Program-made: the position numbers and the translations under genes | Source of the DNA: an uncultured Bacteroides sp. | GTDB lineage: Bacteria > Bacteroidota > Bacteroidia > Bacteroidales > Bacteroidaceae | DNA: 64,000 nucleotides | Direction of reading: 5' to 3' | NCBI GenBank assembly: GCA_944321495.1 | Contig: CALULP010000010.1 | Location: 62,001-126,000, forward strand | Notes under the pieces: model-generated | The model's database searches: none | Told to the model about the DNA's origin: nothing | Seen by the model: the letters and a program-made list of their open reading frames with translations, nothing else | In this document: one piece after another, positions 7,883 through 16,269 of the stretch | Position numbering within the stretch: position 1 is the first letter of the stretch | How the letters are laid out: each line of letters begins with the position of its first letter

Positions 7883-8732
7883 GGCATAAAGTGTGAAAAG
7901 ACAGCAGTGCCGCTTCCCGGTCGGGCCGGCATTCCAGCCGGTAAACGGGCACGCGGTCAAGGAGTAGCGAGAGGGTTTCCCCTATGGCGTCGTACAGCCG
8001 GCTGTCGTAGGCAAACGCCGGAGGGCAGGAGGGGTGCAGGGCGGCATACGCCCGGGCGCCAGTCAGCCGCTCCATGCGGTTGCAGGGCGCCTGTGCCAGG
8101 CGTACGCATCCGCGCAGCGGGTAGCGTTCCGGTTTGTAGCAGGGCGTTTTCCCGCTCCATGGGCTGCCGCAGGCCCACACTTCCCCGTCCTCTGCCCACA
8201 CGATGGGGCTGTCGTCGTTGAGCAGCGTTGCTCCCGGCACGTGCTCCCTCCACAGGCGTGTGTGCGTGCTCTTGCCGGTACCGCTTTCGCCCAGAAACAG
8301 GTAGGCTTCTCCCCGTGCCACGATGCAGCTGCCGTGCATGGCAATGCGGCGGCTGCGGGCGGTCATCACGCCGTAGCCCGTCCACAGGGCGAAGCGCAAC
8401 AGTTGTGGTGCCGGTGTCCCCGCCAGGCAGAGGGCAGTGCCGTCGGCCGTGCTCCACAGGCGCAGGCGGTCGCCTTTTTCGTGCTGCATGTCCAGCAGGT
8501 ATCCGCCTGCGGGCAAGGCGTAGAACCCTGTCCGTACCCCGTACTGGCGGTCCGCATACAGTAGTGTTCCGCCTGCGGGCACTTCATCCGCCTCTTCCGG
8601 GCGGACGGTGAACCGGGCTTCGCGCCCTTTTTCCTCCGTGGCAAACGGGGCAAACCCGTCCATCCGCGCTACCGCTTCCGTGAGGGCGTCCCCCTCTATG
8701 CGGAAGCTGATGTCTGCTATCTGATAAAACAT
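7875..8732 (-). CDS. HPr-kinase/PEPCK-like P-loop protein of the RiPP-like locus
   Basis: 285 residues. A P-loop GESGTGKST is at residues 148-156, preceded by the strand R-I-A-M-H-G-S and followed by LLNDDSP near 175, the arrangement of the HPr kinase C-terminal domain. It lacks the HPrK N-terminal domain; residues 1-125 are a beta-rich region of unknown role. Similar stand-alone kinases occur in lasso-peptide and other RiPP clusters, where some phosphorylate the precursor C-terminus. Its partner here is not known. It ends inside the start of the S26-like gene (8-nt overlap) and starts 85 nt after the ABC gene. The region is very GC-rich compared with the flanking lipoprotein gene. Confidence 0.78.
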   Translation of the reverse strand: MFYQIADISFRIEGDALTEAVARMDGFAPFATEEKGREARFTVRPEEADEVPAGGTLLYADRQYGVRTGFYALPAGGYLLDMQHEKGDRLRLWSTADGTALCLAGTPAPQLLRFALWTGYGVMTARSRRIAMHGSCIVARGEAYLFLGESGTGKSTHTRLWREHVPGATLLNDDSPIVWAEDGEVWACGSPWSGKTPCYKPERYPLRGCVRLAQAPCNRMERLTGARAYAALHPSCPPAFAYDSRLYDAIGETLSLLLDRVPVYRLECRPDREAALLSFHTLCHE

Positions 8733-8814
8733 AGGCTGTTGATGAGTTGACTGTGGTATGACGATGTAATGTTTTATGTATGACTATGTCTTGCTTTCCC
8801 GCCGCCTTTGGTAG

Positions 8815-8858
8815 GAATCATCGTATATGATTCTTAGAATCATCGTGCATGATTCCCT
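8815..8858. repeat. Two 22-bp tandem units over the 3' end of the ABC gene
   Basis: Unit 1 (8815-8836) and unit 2 (8837-8858) share GAATCATCG and ATGATTC at the same positions. Each unit is itself nearly palindromic, and ATGATTCTTAGAATCAT (8827-8843) is a perfect palindrome around one base. The stop codon of the ABC gene (8818-8820) lies within unit 1. Confidence 0.7.
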
Positions 8859-10548
8859 CACAAGGTACGGACTTGATGCGGCTTCCTGCCTTGATTGTAA
8901 TGATTCTTCCGCAATGCTTCAGGGAGCTCTCCCTGTGTGCCACCGACAGGATGGTCAGCCCCGGCCGTCTTTCCCTCAGGCGGGCGATGGTGGCCTGGAC
9001 TTCCTGCTCGGATTCGTGGTCCAGGGCGGAGGTGGCTTCGTCCAGCAGGAGCAGGGAAGTGTCGCGGTACAGCGCGCGGGCCATGCCGATGCGTTGGCGT
9101 TGCCCGCCCGACAGTTTTTCCCCCTGTTCGCCCAGCGGGGTGTCCGGTCCCGCGGGTTGCCGTTCCAGCCAGTCGCTCATTCCCAGCTCGTCCAGCAGGC
9201 GGATGATGCGTTCCCTGTCCGGGTGCGGGTCGCCCAGGGCGATGTTCTCCGCCAGTGTTCCGTTGAAGATGTACACCCGTTGGGGCACGTAGCCCGTCTG
9301 TGTCCGCCACGAGGCGGCATTCTCTGCCGACAGGGGCACGCCGTCTACCTGTACTTCGCCCCGGTCGGGCGCGAGGAATCCCAAGAGCAGGTTGAACAGG
9401 GTGGATTTTCCCGCCCCGCTCGCTCCCCGGATGCCCACGTATTCGCCTTTGCGGACGGTGCAGCAGAAGTCTTCCAGCACCGGTTCTGCCCTTTCGGGGT
9501 ATCGGAAGCTGACGTGTGCAAAGCGGATGGCCCGGGTGAAGTGCACCGGGTTCTCCCTGTCCCTGTCTGCCGGATTGCCGGTGCCTGCGCGCAACCCTTC
9601 TTCCAGGATGCCCAGGCAAAAAGAGGCATTCTTGACCTGCGTCCAGCCTGTCATGACCGACCGCAATGCCGGAAGCAGGCGGAAGGCTGCCACGGCAAAC
9701 ACGCCCAGCGCCACCTTTACCTCTCCGCCGCTGCCGGACAGCGCCACCAGCACCAGTCCCGCCACGGCGGACAGTTCGCTGATGAATCCGGGAAGCCTGC
9801 CCAGCATGTTCAGCTCCAGGCGGCTGCGGCTTACCTCATCCAACCCCTCTCCGAAGCTGTGCAGGGGCTTGCCTGCGGCGTCGTTCACTTCCAGTTCCGC
9901 ATAGCCGGCAAAGGCGTCTGCCGTCACGTCCCACTGTCGGCGCCGAGCCTCGTGCTCCCGTTGGCCGCAGTCCTGTACCCGCTTGCGTATGAAAGCGATG
10001 TAGGCCAGCGCCGCCGGGAAAAACGAAACGGCAAGCACCCCTGCCAACGTGGGCGACCAGCATAGCAGGGCAAGTACCGCCAGCAGCAGGAGCAGCCCGT
10101 CGCCCGTCATGCGCAGCAGCGGTGCCAGCACTCCCTGGCTGAAAGCGAGGCAGGCGTTGTTCACCTCATACCCCAGGCGGCGCGTGCCCCGCTCGCGGAT
10201 GAACAACAGTCCCCGGCGGTAGTATGCGGTGAACAGCGTCAGGCTCATCCGCCGGTAAACATCCAGCAGGAAGCGGTTGCGCCGGCGTGCCAAGGCGGTG
10301 CCCGCTGCCCACTTCACGGCGAGGACGGCAAAGGCAAAGAGGCCGAACAGCACGGCGGCGCGCCGGTTGCCCCCGTCGTCCAGCAGGTAGTAGAGCACGG
10401 GCAGCAGGGAAGCGATGCCTGCAAATTCGAGCAGCGTTTCCGCGAAGACGCCCGCTACGGCCATGCCCGCTTTCTTCCGTTCCGTGGGCGTCAGCAGGGC
10501 CGTGGCTTTGCCGATGGGGTTTCCTTGGGCTTTGTTGTTACTGTTCAT
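8818..10548 (-). CDS. ABC transporter, fused membrane and ATPase domains (peptide exporter type)
   Basis: 576 residues from the ATG at 10548, whose ATGA overlaps the TGA of the nucleotidyltransferase gene; an earlier start at 10578 would lie within that gene. Residues about 20-310 contain the membrane segments (for example LLEFAGIASLLPVLYYLL and LLLLLAVLALLCWSP). The ATPase has Walker A GASGAGKST (about 371-379), Q-loop YVPQRVY, signature LSGGQRQR (about 480), Walker B LLLLDEATSALD (about 500) and the switch His in SVAHR. No C39 peptidase domain is present, so leader removal must be done elsewhere. It probably exports the product of this locus, or the peptide itself. The C-terminal residues fall in a 22-bp tandem repeat. 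Confidence 0.85.
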   Translation of the reverse strand: MNSNNKAQGNPIGKATALLTPTERKKAGMAVAGVFAETLLEFAGIASLLPVLYYLLDDGGNRRAAVLFGLFAFAVLAVKWAAGTALARRRNRFLLDVYRRMSLTLFTAYYRRGLLFIRERGTRRLGYEVNNACLAFSQGVLAPLLRMTGDGLLLLLAVLALLCWSPTLAGVLAVSFFPAALAYIAFIRKRVQDCGQREHEARRRQWDVTADAFAGYAELEVNDAAGKPLHSFGEGLDEVSRSRLELNMLGRLPGFISELSAVAGLVLVALSGSGGEVKVALGVFAVAAFRLLPALRSVMTGWTQVKNASFCLGILEEGLRAGTGNPADRDRENPVHFTRAIRFAHVSFRYPERAEPVLEDFCCTVRKGEYVGIRGASGAGKSTLFNLLLGFLAPDRGEVQVDGVPLSAENAASWRTQTGYVPQRVYIFNGTLAENIALGDPHPDRERIIRLLDELGMSDWLERQPAGPDTPLGEQGEKLSGGQRQRIGMARALYRDTSLLLLDEATSALDHESEQEVQATIARLRERRPGLTILSVAHRESSLKHCGRIITIKAGSRIKSVPCEGIMHDDSKNHIR

Positions 10549-11663
10549 TGCTTGAAGAGGGTTTCCGGATTCTTCCAATGTACGCGGATGGCCTCGGTTA
10601 TGCCTCCGGCCAGCGTTTCGTCGAGCACATCCCGGCGCACGTGCAGGCGGTGCAGCATGCGCCGGAGTTTATACCACAGGATGGCTGCCTTCCCCGTGTG
10701 GGGAACCTCGCGGGCAAACGGGCTGTGCAGCACTTCGTGCAGCATCTTTTTGTCCAGCCCCGGTAGCATGGGCAGCCCGGGGTCGGGCATGTCCACTCCC
10801 AGGCCGGTGCGTGCCAAGGTGGTGAAGGCTTCTACCGCTCCCAGGAACTTGGCGTCGTCCAGGTCCGACGGCAGGCGCAGTCCGTACCGGCTGACGAAGC
10901 ACGCCCAGTCGCACAGGTGGTGCAAAGAAAGTCCGGCCCCGTAGTGCTGGATGGCGTGGTAGGCCAGGAAGAGTGTGTTGAACTCCGGCGAGGGCACCCA
11001 TACCTGTCCGCCGCCGTCCGGCAGTTCCAGCGGTTGCGGGTCCAGCACCCGGTGCAGCCTCTCCTCCAAGCGTGCCGCGCTGCGGTACTTGTTGGTGTCG
11101 AGCAGCGTGTGGTGGTTTTCCACCGGGATGCCCTTGTAGTAGAACAGGCTGTGCTTTTCCGAATGCTTGCGGTCTACCTCCATGCCCCGATCCTCCGCCA
11201 GCAGGTCGGCCAGGCGGTTGGCATGTGCGTTGTCCAGGGCAGAGGGGTCGGCGGAATAGGTGTAAAGGTCGATGTCCCCGCCCTCGCGGTGGGCAGGCAC
11301 GGGGTAACAGGTGGAGAGTCCCGTGCCTTTCAGCAGCACGGTGGCAATGCCGTTGTCGGCAAACAGGGCAGTCAGCTCGTGTGCCGCCCGGCAGTAGCGG
11401 CGGTGCTGCTCTTCCACCCGGCAGGTGTCTGCTCCCCACAGCAGGCGCAGGGCGCGTGGAGGCAACAGGGCAGGCGGCAGCAGGGCAAGCCCGTCCCACG
11501 CCAAGGCGCGTACCCCGTGGCGTGCGGCAAGGCGGTAACACCGTTCCCAGTCGGCGGGCGTCGCTCCGTCGAAGGCTTGTGCCTCGGGGGCTTTGCCTGC
11601 CAGTGCCGCCCGCAGCAAGGCGAGTAGCATTTGTTCTTCCTGTGTCAAAATTGCTTCTTTCAT
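10545..11663 (-). CDS. Nucleotidyltransferase-family protein (NTP_transf_5 type)
   Basis: 372 residues. The nucleotidyltransferase signature is visible as LLKG (K112, G113) followed by HREGGDIDLY with D130 and D132, the pair that should bind metal. The remainder is helical and conserved in this family (for example HAIQHYGAGLSLHHLCDW near residue 230). Members of this family (PF14907 by memory) are found beside PqqD-like proteins, HPr-kinase-like proteins and ABC exporters in RiPP-like clusters; their reaction is not established. It starts 3 nt after the PqqD-like gene and overlaps the ABC gene by 4 nt, so the three are translationally coupled. Confidence 0.8.
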   Translation of the reverse strand: MKEAILTQEEQMLLALLRAALAGKAPEAQAFDGATPADWERCYRLAARHGVRALAWDGLALLPPALLPPRALRLLWGADTCRVEEQHRRYCRAAHELTALFADNGIATVLLKGTGLSTCYPVPAHREGGDIDLYTYSADPSALDNAHANRLADLLAEDRGMEVDRKHSEKHSLFYYKGIPVENHHTLLDTNKYRSAARLEERLHRVLDPQPLELPDGGGQVWVPSPEFNTLFLAYHAIQHYGAGLSLHHLCDWACFVSRYGLRLPSDLDDAKFLGAVEAFTTLARTGLGVDMPDPGLPMLPGLDKKMLHEVLHSPFAREVPHTGKAAILWYKLRRMLHRLHVRRDVLDETLAGGITEAIRVHWKNPETLFKQ

Positions 11664-11666
11664 GGG

Positions 11667-11936
11667 TCAGTCCTCCAGCAGGCCGCAGCGTTGCAGTTCG
11701 TCCGTCCAGCGGGTGGCGTCCTCCAAGGCTTGGCGGTGGTCGATGTGGTAGGTGTCAGCCAGCAAGTTTGCGGCGTCCTCGGCAGTAAACTCCTTGCCGG
11801 AGAAGTGTTCAAAAAGCAGGCGCGCGGTGGGGTTCAGCGAGATGATGCGCGTCAGGTCGGCGCCGTCCTTGCCCTGGCGCACGATGACGGATTCGCCTGC
11901 CACTTCGCGAAGCTTGTAAATGGGGTTGATTTTCAT
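11667..11936 (-). CDS. PqqD-like RiPP recognition protein
   Basis: 89 residues, the usual size of a stand-alone PqqD / RiPP recognition element. The pattern is that of the family: VREVAGESVIV-type strands, then SLNPTARLLFEHFSGKEFT, with the NPTA-x-x-L turn near residue 35 and a helix ending with the L-x-x-x-G-L tail. PqqD proteins bind the leader of a ribosomal peptide and present it to the modifying enzyme. The only obvious leader-bearing partner in this window is the 46-residue peptide at 15432-15572. It lies 197 nt after the large lipoprotein gene, with several hairpins in between, and 3 nt before the nucleotidyltransferase gene. Confidence 0.82.
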   Translation of the reverse strand: MKINPIYKLREVAGESVIVRQGKDGADLTRIISLNPTARLLFEHFSGKEFTAEDAANLLADTYHIDHRQALEDATRWTDELQRCGLLED

Positions 11937-12000
11937 GTTGTGTGTCGTTTTATCTATTTTTTTTGCTGTCGTTTTTTGTCACAAGGGGGAGGATAACAAT

Positions 12001-12039
12001 AGTGCGCCAAGATGCAGGTTGCGGCATCTTGGCACACTT
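12001..12039 (-). promoter_or_regulatory. Hairpin between the lipoprotein gene and the PqqD-like gene
   Basis: A 15-bp stem, AGTGCGCCAAGATGC (12001-12015) with GCATCTTGGCACACT (12024-12038), loop 8 nt. The single non-matching pair becomes a G-U pair only in minus-strand RNA, so it is likely read from the operon strand. No T-run follows, so it looks like an attenuator or a processing or stability element rather than a full terminator. Small hairpins also occur at 12056-12070 and 12103-12118. Confidence 0.55.
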
Positions 12040-12133
12040 ATTTGCTTTAGGTATGTCCCGTTTCGGGAAACGTTTGTTACTGGGCAACCTTCCCTTCATC
12101 GGCTGTCCCGTCGGGGACAACGTACTGGAGGTC

Positions 12134-15100
12134 TTATTGGTTCTCTACAGCCATACCGTTTACCGTGATGTTGGTTGAGCCGTACTCAATGGTCGGGTCA
12201 TGCGGGGTGGTAAACGTGCACTGGTCGTCGTAAGTGAGGGTAACTCCCAAGTCTGCTCCGCTGTTTGCATACACATACATGGCGGGGAAATAGGAAGCGT
12301 TTGTATCGATAGACTGGACAGTCGTGTTTTCCAGCGTCAGGTTGGTTGGATATTGGTATCCCGTACTCTTGTTTCCTACCGTAAGTCCGGCACAATTAAC
12401 CATGTTGCCACTTCCCCAGTCTTGTGAGTCGAAGTAATTGGCAATTGTTTCTGCCGGTGTATTCTCGCTGTCATACCAGGCAAGCGTGATTTCGCTGTCC
12501 GTGATGGTAGCCGTTCCGCCACGGAGTATCATGCCATGATACGTTCCGTTCAGGTGGCAGTTTGTGATGGTTGCAGTACACGGAATGTTGAATAGCAGCG
12601 GGGATGTCCCGGTAAAAGTGCTGTTTTCAAGGGTGATGACTACATCTTGGGGCACAGGAGTCGTTGCATTGGTAGATATGGCATAAGTATTCGCTGTTAT
12701 GGTAGAGTTCCTTACCGTTATTTTGCTGCCATTCGCTTGTTGTTCTCCATTTTCGGTTGTAGCCGTACCCATACCGGCACCTGTTGATGTGTACGTAACG
12801 CCATCCATAGTTATCGAGCCATTAGTAAAGGTTGCGAAAGCATCATGGACTTCCGATTGGGGGTGGGCAGATATATTACCGCCGGTAATGGTAAGGGAAG
12901 CGTTTTTTACATGCATCGAGGACTGATTCAACGTCAGGGTGTTGTCCTGCAAGTTGATGGATACTGCTGCATTTTGGGAATCCAGCATGAGGATTTCATT
13001 TTCAATTGTCACATCACCGTTCAGTGCAATGTTTACATTTGCATTCTCAGCTACATAAGGAAGTACGCTTAGGTCGGAGAAGGTGCCGCCGCTGACGGTA
13101 ATCACATTGGTGTCAGTGCCCGTGGCGAGGGTAATGGCATCGCCTTCGGCCTTGAAAGTACCGCCGCTGATGTTGACGGTGCACGTTCCATATTCGCCGG
13201 CTACCATGAGCGAGCTGTTGGCCTGGTCGCCTGTGCCGTCGCCCCAGTCGCCCGTATTGCCCGTGCCGTCGCTCAATACCTGTGCGTTGCCGGAGATATT
13301 CAGCGTGCCGCGCTGTATGGAGATGCCGCCTGCCGCGCCGTTGATGGTGCCGCCCGTGATGGTTGTCGTGCCGGACTGGGGCAGGTAAACGGCATAGTCC
13401 ATGGTGGAGATGAGCTCGCCGCCGGAGATGTTGATTTCGCTGTTATATTTTGTATCAGTTCCGTTGCCCGCGATAGCGTACCATCCGGCCTCAATGCGTC
13501 CGCCGGTTATGGTGAAATCTCCGCCGTCACGTACGCCCACACCGAACTGGCCTTTGTTGACCGCATCTTCACGCACGGCGTAGATCGTGCCGCTTTCCAT
13601 GGTGAACTTGGCATTTTCACCGTTCACGTAGATAAGGGTGGTGGTATAAGGCGTGTCGATGCCGTAATCTTTGCTGGCAACAATTTTGCCTTGAGCTTCG
13701 GCGCTGCTGTCTTTCAGCGTCAGGCTGCCCAGCACGGTGATGTTCCCGTCATTGGCAGCGGTCAGCGTGTGTCCGTTCAGGTCGAGGGTGGTAGTAATCG
13801 ATGCAGGCACGGTGATTTTGGTGCCGGTAATGTCCAGGTCTTCCGTCAGTTGTACCTCGCCGCCGGCTGCCATGGCAGCTTGGAAAGCAATCACTTCCTC
13901 TTCTTCAGCAGAGATGAAGGTAACGTTCTCGATGTCCTGATAATTTTCCGGCAGCGTGTTGACATCTTCATAATATACGTAAACAGTGTTCGTATTACCG
14001 CTTCCTCTTTCTATGGCAGTCAATTTCGCACCGGCATTCACTCTTACGTTTCCGCCGTTGACAACAACTTTGTCTACCGTTACTTTCGTGCCGATAATCA
14101 AGGTATTGGTGGCGGTGGTGGCAGTAACTTCGCCATAGTGCGTGCCTACGGAAGAATCATCGGCATACAGTCCTGCCGTCAGGTTGGGGGTGTTGATGGT
14201 TATGTTCGGTTTGGAAGATGTTTCTGCCGTTGCGGGAATCACCACGCGCACTTCGCCCTTGCTCTCGCCCGGAGTGGCGGAAGAGGTCGTTTCTTCGTTA
14301 ATCGTTACCGAAGTCGGTGCAGCCTCGTAGGCAATGATGGCCTTGGAGGGCGTGATGTTTGTGGCAGCGGTGAACTTTTCATCCAAGGTGATGGTGGCCT
14401 CTGAGCTGTTCGACACTGTAGACGGGATGGTTACGCTGACTTCCGGTGCTTCGTTGTCCGCAGTGGTAGGATTGCTGAAGGCGCTGGTCACCTCTTCCAT
14501 GCTGGCGGCAATTTTCATGTCCGTAGCGCAGTCAAACACTTTGAACTGTCCAAGGTCCGCACGGTTCAACACGTTAATAGCGGTGGCGGTCAGCTTGCCC
14601 AATTCCGTGTTGTCAGCCTTTTGGATGGATACCGTGAAGCCGTTGTAAGTACCCGTGGGCAGGGGAACGTAGAACGTCATGCTCTCTTCGCTGCTTGGGT
14701 CTGCCGTGACGGCGGGGAATTTGATGGTCACCGTCTTGCCATAGCTTGCGGCATCGTCCGTGGCGGGCGTGGCGATGTAGGCATCTGTCTCGTCCGTGGT
14801 TACCGTGAACTTGCCCGTAATCGGCGTGTTGGCGGTGAATACAAACTGTGCGGCGTCTTTCGGCATATTGCTGATGACAAACCGCAACACGCCGCCCACG
14901 TGCTTGAACTCCAGGTTGTCGCTGTTCATGTCGGCTACCATGATGGCGTTGGTGTTCGGGGTATAGGCATCGGTGTAGTCGTAGGTCGCGGGCAGGTTTA
15001 TGGTCAGTGTGCTGCTTTTGTACGCGTGGCTGCCTGCCGGATAAACGGCATACCCAGTTTCGGCGAGTGTCTCGTCGGACTCCAGGTTCCCGGTGAAGGT

Positions 15101-15358
15101 GACGTTTCCGCTGCCTTCGCCCGTGGTCTCAAACGTCTTGAATGTTCCCTTGCTGGTGTACACGGAAATCTGGTCTCCGGCTACCCAGCTGAATGTCCCG
15201 TTATCGGCCACTGCGGAGCGCGTCGTTACACCTTCCATCGAAGCTTTGATGGAAGTATTCCCTTTCAGGGCAGGGCTGTCTACAAGCTCGTCCTGTTGGC
15301 ATCCGGCCATGGTGAGGGCCACGATGGCAAGGCCAGTCAAAAATAACTTGCTTTTCAT
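12134..15358 (-). CDS. Fimbrillin-like / beta-helix surface lipoprotein
   Basis: 1074 residues. It begins with a lipoprotein signal and lipobox LTMAGC (C20), followed by QQDEL. Residues about 30-290 resemble the N-terminal domain of Bacteroidales fimbrillin-family proteins (TRSAVADNGTFSWVAGDQISVY, AGYAVYPA-type strands). Residues about 480-1060 are Thr/Ser/Asn/Gly-rich short repeats such as TITGGTINGAAG, INISGGELIS and VNISGGTFKA, each about 20-25 residues, the pattern of a right-handed parallel beta-helix. No catalytic motif is visible. It is probably a large surface adhesin or scaffold. It lies 73 nt behind the small peptide gene and ahead of the PqqD operon on the same strand. Codon use is less GC-rich than in the genes downstream. 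Confidence 0.82.
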   Translation of the reverse strand: MKSKLFLTGLAIVALTMAGCQQDELVDSPALKGNTSIKASMEGVTTRSAVADNGTFSWVAGDQISVYTSKGTFKTFETTGEGSGNVTFTGNLESDETLAETGYAVYPAGSHAYKSSTLTINLPATYDYTDAYTPNTNAIMVADMNSDNLEFKHVGGVLRFVISNMPKDAAQFVFTANTPITGKFTVTTDETDAYIATPATDDAASYGKTVTIKFPAVTADPSSEESMTFYVPLPTGTYNGFTVSIQKADNTELGKLTATAINVLNRADLGQFKVFDCATDMKIAASMEEVTSAFSNPTTADNEAPEVSVTIPSTVSNSSEATITLDEKFTAATNITPSKAIIAYEAAPTSVTINEETTSSATPGESKGEVRVVIPATAETSSKPNITINTPNLTAGLYADDSSVGTHYGEVTATTATNTLIIGTKVTVDKVVVNGGNVRVNAGAKLTAIERGSGNTNTVYVYYEDVNTLPENYQDIENVTFISAEEEEVIAFQAAMAAGGEVQLTEDLDITGTKITVPASITTTLDLNGHTLTAANDGNITVLGSLTLKDSSAEAQGKIVASKDYGIDTPYTTTLIYVNGENAKFTMESGTIYAVREDAVNKGQFGVGVRDGGDFTITGGRIEAGWYAIAGNGTDTKYNSEINISGGELISTMDYAVYLPQSGTTTITGGTINGAAGGISIQRGTLNISGNAQVLSDGTGNTGDWGDGTGDQANSSLMVAGEYGTCTVNISGGTFKAEGDAITLATGTDTNVITVSGGTFSDLSVLPYVAENANVNIALNGDVTIENEILMLDSQNAAVSINLQDNTLTLNQSSMHVKNASLTITGGNISAHPQSEVHDAFATFTNGSITMDGVTYTSTGAGMGTATTENGEQQANGSKITVRNSTITANTYAISTNATTPVPQDVVITLENSTFTGTSPLLFNIPCTATITNCHLNGTYHGMILRGGTATITDSEITLAWYDSENTPAETIANYFDSQDWGSGNMVNCAGLTVGNKSTGYQYPTNLTLENTTVQSIDTNASYFPAMYVYANSGADLGVTLTYDDQCTFTTPHDPTIEYGSTNITVNGMAVENQ

Positions 15359-15431
15359 TTCGAGTAGAAATTTGAATGATTGTTTTGTCTGTTAAAAAAA
15401 GATAGTTACCTCCGGAAAGGGGTACGCCAAG

Positions 15432-15572
15432 TCAATAGTTCCAGTCGCCCGCGTTGAAGTCTTCGCCTCCGGCGCTTTGCGCGAAACCTTTTTCTACCAT
15501 TACTTCAATTACTTCCATTTGCGGGGCTACATAGCTCTCTGCAAATTGGTTTTTCATTTCATTTGTTTTCAT
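15432..15572 (-). CDS. 46-residue peptide, candidate RiPP precursor
   Basis: A complete small gene, ATG at 15572 and TGA at 15432-15434. Residues 1-13 are polar (MKTNEMKNQ...); 14-20 read YVAPQME and 21-31 VIEVMVEKGFA, a pattern I recall from many short Bacteroidales peptides; residues 32-36 are QSAGG, and the last ten are acidic and aromatic (EDF...DWNY). The layout suggests a conserved leader (about 1-36) and a short core after a Gly-Gly, with Asp43 and Trp44 near the end. A -7 element lies upstream at 15725-15732, and the large lipoprotein gene and then PqqD, kinase, exporter and protease genes follow on the same strand. Function is inferred from this context; it might instead be a short secreted or regulatory peptide not processed by the locus. 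Confidence 0.7.
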   Translation of the reverse strand: MKTNEMKNQFAESYVAPQMEVIEVMVEKGFAQSAGGEDFNAGDWNY

Positions 15573-15724
15573 AATCAGTTATTTTAAGAGATGGTTTGGC
15601 TTGTATATCACGCGGCAAAATTAATAAAATATTCAATAGCATACATAAAATATAGAAAAAATAATAAGAAAAGTCATTGCCGTTCTTTGGCTCTTCTTGT
15701 TTGTTTTGTTTATGTAGCCTGCGA

Positions 15725-15756
15725 CAAAGGTATAAATAATTTTATATATAGTAAAA
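15725..15756 (-). promoter_or_regulatory. Promoter of the peptide/lipoprotein/RiPP-like operon
   Basis: TACCTTTG on the minus strand at 15725-15732 matches the -7 box; TTTT at about 15753-15756, 20 nt further upstream, is a weak -33. The predicted start near 15719 would give a leader of about 147 nt, which is AT-rich. Confidence 0.55.
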
Positions 15757-16150
15757 CGTGATACAGAAAAAATGATAAGAAAAGCAAGTTTTCCTGATAT
15801 CCGGCTTCATGGCCTGTCGTCTTTACGGGTCGTGTTTTTTCATTATCCTGACAATGGGATTCGCATATTTTTACGCGAAGAATCTCCGGGAATCAGCCGG
15901 TTGACAAGATAGGTATATGCTTTATGCTTTATATTCCAGGGCGGTAGGTATGGCGGATGTTTCAACTTTTTATCATCTCCGTACCTGCTACCTACCTTGG
16001 TCGTACCCCGTTCGGTCCGGGTTCGGTCATCTTCCGTCGCTATGGAGCGAAGATGGAACGTAGGAAATATGTACAAGCCGGGTAAATAATGCGTACTTCT
16101 GGCAATGCGGGGCATGGCTTTCCCCGGGTGACGGGATGTCCTGGAGGGAG
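15757..16150. other. Intergenic stretch without a recognisable gene
   Basis: Between the promoter of the RiPP-like operon and the terminator of the DHOD-like operon. It holds a GGTAGGTA / TACCTACC pair (about 15951 and 16001) with a wide loop, and short G/C-rich stretches. A minus-strand frame at 15843-16175 has no family features and is not called. Nothing else is supported. Confidence 0.5.
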
Positions 16151-16200
16151 AAAAAAAGAAGTCGGGGAACCGCACGGCGTGTTGGGTGCGATTCCCCGAC
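16151..16200 (-). terminator. Intrinsic terminator of the DUF4494-yggS-DHOD operon
   Basis: Stem GTCGGGGAA (16161-16169) with TTCCCCGAC (16192-16200), extended by CGCA/TGCG inside; on the minus strand it is followed by CTTCTTTTTTT (16151-16160). Confidence 0.85.
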
Positions 16201-16269
16201 GGTGTGTGGGGTAAGCCTGGAACGGGAAGTGCAGACCGCAGGCCGAGGGCCGGGGCGGCTGCCAGCGGT

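Noticed and set aside
11950..12099. 49-residue basic frame between the lipoprotein and PqqD-like genes
   Set aside because: It runs through the hairpins and has no leader-like pattern; the peptide at 15432-15572 is a far better precursor candidate.
15432..15572. Lasso peptide precursor
   Set aside because: A Gly/Asp spacing fits, but the required asparagine-synthetase-like cyclase and the transglutaminase-like protease are absent.
15843..16175. 110-residue minus-strand frame in the spacer left of the DHOD-like gene
   Set aside because: No recognisable family, low-complexity basic content, and it overlaps the operon terminator.
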